Assembly (NCBI GenBank): GCA_900320815.1
Contig: ONTY01000022.1
Coordinates: 1 to 11,791 of the forward strand
Source: an uncultured Pseudomonadota bacterium
Lineage (GTDB): Bacteria; Pseudomonadota; Gammaproteobacteria; Burkholderiales; Burkholderiaceae_C
Direction: 5' to 3'
DNA: 11,791 bases
Of this stretch, positions 7,065-11,791 are shown one piece after another. Every line of letters begins with the position of its first letter. The first letter of the stretch is position 1. The position numbers and the translations under genes were made by a program. The notes under the pieces are model-generated. The model was given only the letters and a program-made list of their open reading frames with translations. It was not told the DNA's origin and did not search any database.

Positions 7065-7928
7065 TTACAGGCATTCAATCCCCTGCTGCTTCAAATGCCG
7101 CTGCACCTGCGCGCGCGCCGCTGCCGCATCCGGCTGCACCCCGCGCCACCAGGCAAAACTTGCCGCCGCCTGCTCCACCAGCATCCCCAGCCCATCCGCG
7201 CAGCGCGCCCCGGCAGCGCGCGCCAGCGCCAGAAACGGCGTCAGCCCCTTGCCATACACCATGTCATACGCCAGCGTCTGCGGCGCAAACGCCGCCGCCG
7301 GCACCGCAGGCGCCGCCCCGCCCAGGCTGGCCGAGGTGGCATTCACCACCACCTCAAACGCCCCCGCAGCGGGCAACTCATCCAGCGCACACGCTGCAAG
7401 CTGCACCGAGGCAGGAAGGTGCGCCGCCAACTCCTGCACAAGCTGCTGCGCGCGCAGCGCCGTGCGATTGGCCACCACAATGCGCGCCGCCCCCGCCTGC
7501 ACCAGCGGCAGCAGCGCCCCACGCGCCGCTCCGCCCGCGCCCAGCAGCAACACACGCGCTCCCGCCAGCGCGCCGCCATGCGCCGCCAAGTCGCGCACCA
7601 GCCCAAGGCCGTCAAAGTTGTGCGCCTCAACGCGCCCATCAACCAGCCGCAACGCATTCGCTGCCCCCGCTGCGCGCGCCTCGGCACTCGCCTCATCCGC
7701 ACACTGCAGCGCGCGCAACTTGAAGGGCAGCGTCACATTCGCCCCGCACCCGCCCGCCGCCCAAAAGCCGGCCAGCACGCGCTCAAAGCCATCCACCGCC
7801 GCACCTCCATCAAGCGCCTCATACGTGATGCACTCCCCCGTCTGCGCCGCAAACAGCGCATGAATAAAAGGCGACAGGCTGTGGGCAATCGGGTGGCCAA
7901 TGACGGCGTAGCGGGCGGGAGTGGGCAT
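7065..7928 (-). CDS. aroE: Shikimate dehydrogenase (NADP+)
   Basis: This gene encodes 287 residues, the normal length. It reduces 3-dehydroshikimate to shikimate with NADPH. Visible motifs are GHPIAHSLSPFIH (substrate serines), GANVTLPFK with catalytic Lys70, HNFDGLGLVRDL with catalytic Asp106, the nucleotide loop LLLGAGGAARGAL (128-140), ANRT after the second strand (NADP choice), NATSASLGG, and DGLGMLVEQAAASFAWW at the end. The position before Asp106 is Phe where many relatives have Thr (NTDG). The frame is open for another 37 codons upstream, but family homology begins at the ATG at 7928 and the extra part looks like non-coding sequence. No Shine-Dalgarno is apparent. It is the first gene after the gap terminator, so a promoter must lie in 7929-8172, although I cannot pinpoint it. 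Confidence 0.94.
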   Translation of the reverse strand: MPTPARYAVIGHPIAHSLSPFIHALFAAQTGECITYEALDGGAAVDGFERVLAGFWAAGGCGANVTLPFKLRALQCADEASAEARAAGAANALRLVDGRVEAHNFDGLGLVRDLAAHGGALAGARVLLLGAGGAARGALLPLVQAGAARIVVANRTALRAQQLVQELAAHLPASVQLAACALDELPAAGAFEVVVNATSASLGGAAPAVPAAAFAPQTLAYDMVYGKGLTPFLALARAAGARCADGLGMLVEQAAASFAWWRGVQPDAAAARAQVQRHLKQQGIECL

Positions 7929-8172
7929 GGTGGGAAGGGCAGTGAGATGAAACAGTGTGCCGATATGAGCCACACCAGCCACGCCATTGGCTTCACGGCC
8001 AAGAGTGGCGCGGGGTGCGCCCAGAACATCTGAGATCAATTCAGATGCAGTTTCTCGTTGGGTGTTTTCTGCTTTGGATTCGCCGTATCCCGGGGAAAAG
8101 CGAGTTCGAATCCAAGAGAAAGCTGCTCCGGATACTTTTCAGATTTCTGCATTCCATTTCTTCGGCTTATTG
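7929..8172. other. Intergenic region with an inverted repeat, no convincing gene
   Basis: About 240 nt between aroE and the gap terminator. It should hold the aroE promoter, but I see no good -35/-10 pair. It contains an inverted repeat, TTGGATTCG (8074-8082) with CGAATCCAA (8107-8115), around a 24-nt loop that includes CCCGGGG. The right arm with its flank reads GTTCGAATCC like a tRNA T-loop, but the rest of a tRNA is missing. A minus-strand frame of about 38-61 codons crosses the region and reads back through the terminator; I do not call it. Confidence 0.5.
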
Positions 8173-8199
8173 TAAAAACGGAGCCGCGTGGCTCCGTTT
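8173..8199 (-). terminator. Intrinsic terminator of gap
   Basis: A perfect 10-bp stem, AAACGGAGCC (8176-8185) with GGCTCCGTTT (8190-8199), closes a GCGT loop. On the minus strand it is followed by a T run (TTTTTACA). It lies about 36 nt beyond the gap stop codon and separates gap from the aroE operon. Confidence 0.9.
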
Positions 8200-8234
8200 C
8201 TGTGGGATGTTGATTCGTCAAGATGACCCAGTGA

Positions 8235-10972
<2,738 letters not shown>

Positions 10973-10980
<8 letters not shown>

Positions 10981-11476
10981 TGCCTGATCCTCCTTTTGAA
11001 TATTTATTCACGATCCTGTCCCTCACCTGCGGAGGAACATATGCACTGAAATCAGCGCCCAGCGAAGCCAGTTCCCGGACCAGGCTGGAGCTCACGTCCT
11101 CGCAGCCCTCCTCGGGCGGCAGGAAAATGGTCTCCAGGCCGGGATTCAGGCGGCGGTTCACCCGGGCCATCGTCAGCTCGGACTCCAGATCCTGCATGCC
11201 GCGCACGCCGCGCAGCAGCACGTTGGCGTTCAGCTGGGCCGCCAGCGCGGCGGTCAGGCCTTCCCCCGCCAGCACGCGCACGTTCCCATAAGGCGCGCAG
11301 ACCTCCGCCAGCATGGCCAGGCGCTCGCCCACGGTGAAGGCCCCCTGCTTCGCCGGGTTGCGCATCACGGCGACGAACACCTTGTCGAACCGGGACGCGG
11401 CGCGGCGGATGAGGCTCAAATGCCCGTTGGTCACCGGATCGAAGCTGCCGGCAAACAAACATATCGCCCGGCTCAT
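10973..11476 (-). CDS. coaD: Phosphopantetheine adenylyltransferase
   Basis: This gene encodes 167 residues, the usual length. The enzyme catalyses the fourth step of coenzyme A synthesis, joining 4'-phosphopantetheine to AMP from ATP. Visible signatures are AGSFDPVTNGHLSLI with the TxGH nucleotidyl-transferase motif, FVAVMRNPAKQGAFTVGERL, LLRGVRGMQDLESELTMARVNR, and the ATP-binding SSSLVRELASLGADFSAYVP. The ATG at 11476 overlaps the rsmD stop as ATGA and is preceded by AGGAGG only 4 nt away. The 3' end overlaps the coiled-coil gene by 8 nt. The order rsmD-coaD-coiled coil with this tight packing points to Bacillota, unlike the genes left of about 10,640. Confidence 0.97.
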
Positions 11477-11791
11477 GCGTCCTCCTCGTAAAAGCTCAGC
11501 GCCGTGTCGCGGTAGACCTTTCGGCGCGTCATCTTCCAGCCTTCCGGGGCCGGGAGCTCCTGCCCCGCCGCGTGCTCCGCGATGACCAGCGCCCCCGGCG
11601 CGGCCAGGCCGGCGTCCCTGAGGGCGGCCAGCACGGGCGCCAGATCCATGGCGTAGGGCGGGTCCAGGTAGATCAGGTCAAACTGCGCCTGCTCCCTGTT
11701 CAGCAGGGCGATGGCCCGCTGATCCGGCATTTCCAGCAGCCGCGTCTTGTCCGCGCAGTCCAGCCGGCGGATGTTTTCCCGGATGCAGGCG
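11473..11791 (-). CDS. rsmD: 16S rRNA (guanine(966)-N2)-methyltransferase, 3' part
   Basis: The last 105 residues of the gene; its 5' part lies beyond the right edge. The catalytic motif IV DPPY is present in FDLIYLDPPYAMDLAPVL. It is followed by the LAAPGALVIAEH strand and the typical C-terminus WKMTRRKVYRDTALSFYEE. The enzyme methylates a guanine in 16S rRNA of the small subunit using S-adenosylmethionine. The N-terminal SAM-binding motif I is outside the window. The frame is open upstream of the first in-window ATG at 11730 (ENIRRLDCADKTRLLE), so that ATG is not the start. The stop overlaps the coaD ATG by 4 bases, which fits coupled translation; rsmD-coaD is a widely conserved pair. Confidence 0.93.
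   Translation of the reverse strand, partial: ACIRENIRRLDCADKTRLLEMPDQRAIALLNREQAQFDLIYLDPPYAMDLAPVLAALRDAGLAAPGALVIAEHAAGQELPAPEGWKMTRRKVYRDTALSFYEEDA

Noticed and set aside
8101..8115. T-loop-like GTTCGAATCC suggesting a tRNA
   Set aside because: No acceptor, D or anticodon arm can be placed on either strand; only one arm-like inverted repeat is present.
8036..8221. Minus-strand frame of 61 codons between aroE and gap
   Set aside because: It reads through the strong terminator stem at 8176-8199. The later internal ATG gives about 38 residues with no recognisable feature or good ribosome site.

Overview
The window is GC-rich and almost fully coding, and every gene I can support lies on the minus strand. 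It appears to come from two different bacteria. From base 1 to about 10,640 the content fits a betaproteobacterium, probably Burkholderiales: a DUF748/AsmA-type envelope protein, a type II dehydroquinase of the 'LHGINLNM' subtype, a shikimate dehydrogenase, a PduO-type cobalamin adenosyltransferase, and adjacent tkt and gap genes. From about 10,640 to the right edge, the order rsmD, coaD, coiled-coil 'ATPase-like' protein, with overlapping stops and starts and strong AGGAGG sites, is typical of Bacillota (Clostridia).

Layout in transcription order, right to left. rsmD (3' part) and coaD share an ATGA overlap. coaD overlaps by 8 nt the start of a coiled-coil protein. After about 114 codons that protein runs in frame into the last two thirds of a transketolase. 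The transketolase lacks its N-terminal cofactor-binding part, so this reading frame is most simply a chimera, probably an assembly join. gap follows tkt after 40 nt and ends at a strong intrinsic terminator. After about 240 nt without a convincing gene comes a likely operon: aroE, aroQ, a pduO-type adenosyltransferase, and a shortened thioredoxin-fold (DsbA/HCCA-isomerase-like) protein. The stop codon of that last gene lies inside a long AT-rich near-palindrome.

The left 5.3 kb is one minus-strand gene running off the window. It is open for about 1,768 codons and is a DUF748 (AsmA-like) membrane-anchored protein. Its usual beta-rich segments are split by very long Ala/Pro/Lys-rich insertions. 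Two of the insertions carry a duplicated module: a histone-H1-like lysine tract, a short hydrophobic 'MDDVxGALIP' segment, and three spaced copies of a P-x-x-G-D-V-D motif. Long plus-strand open frames across this gene are shadows of its biased codons.

How the genes fit together: tkt and gap belong to pentose-phosphate and glycolytic carbon flow. aroQ and aroE catalyse consecutive steps of the shikimate pathway. The adenosyltransferase makes coenzyme B12. The DUF748 protein acts at the envelope. The most interesting points are the repeat architecture of the DUF748 protein, cofactor-site substitutions in GAPDH that suggest NADP use, the palindrome at 5398-5482, and the chimeric join near 10,640.
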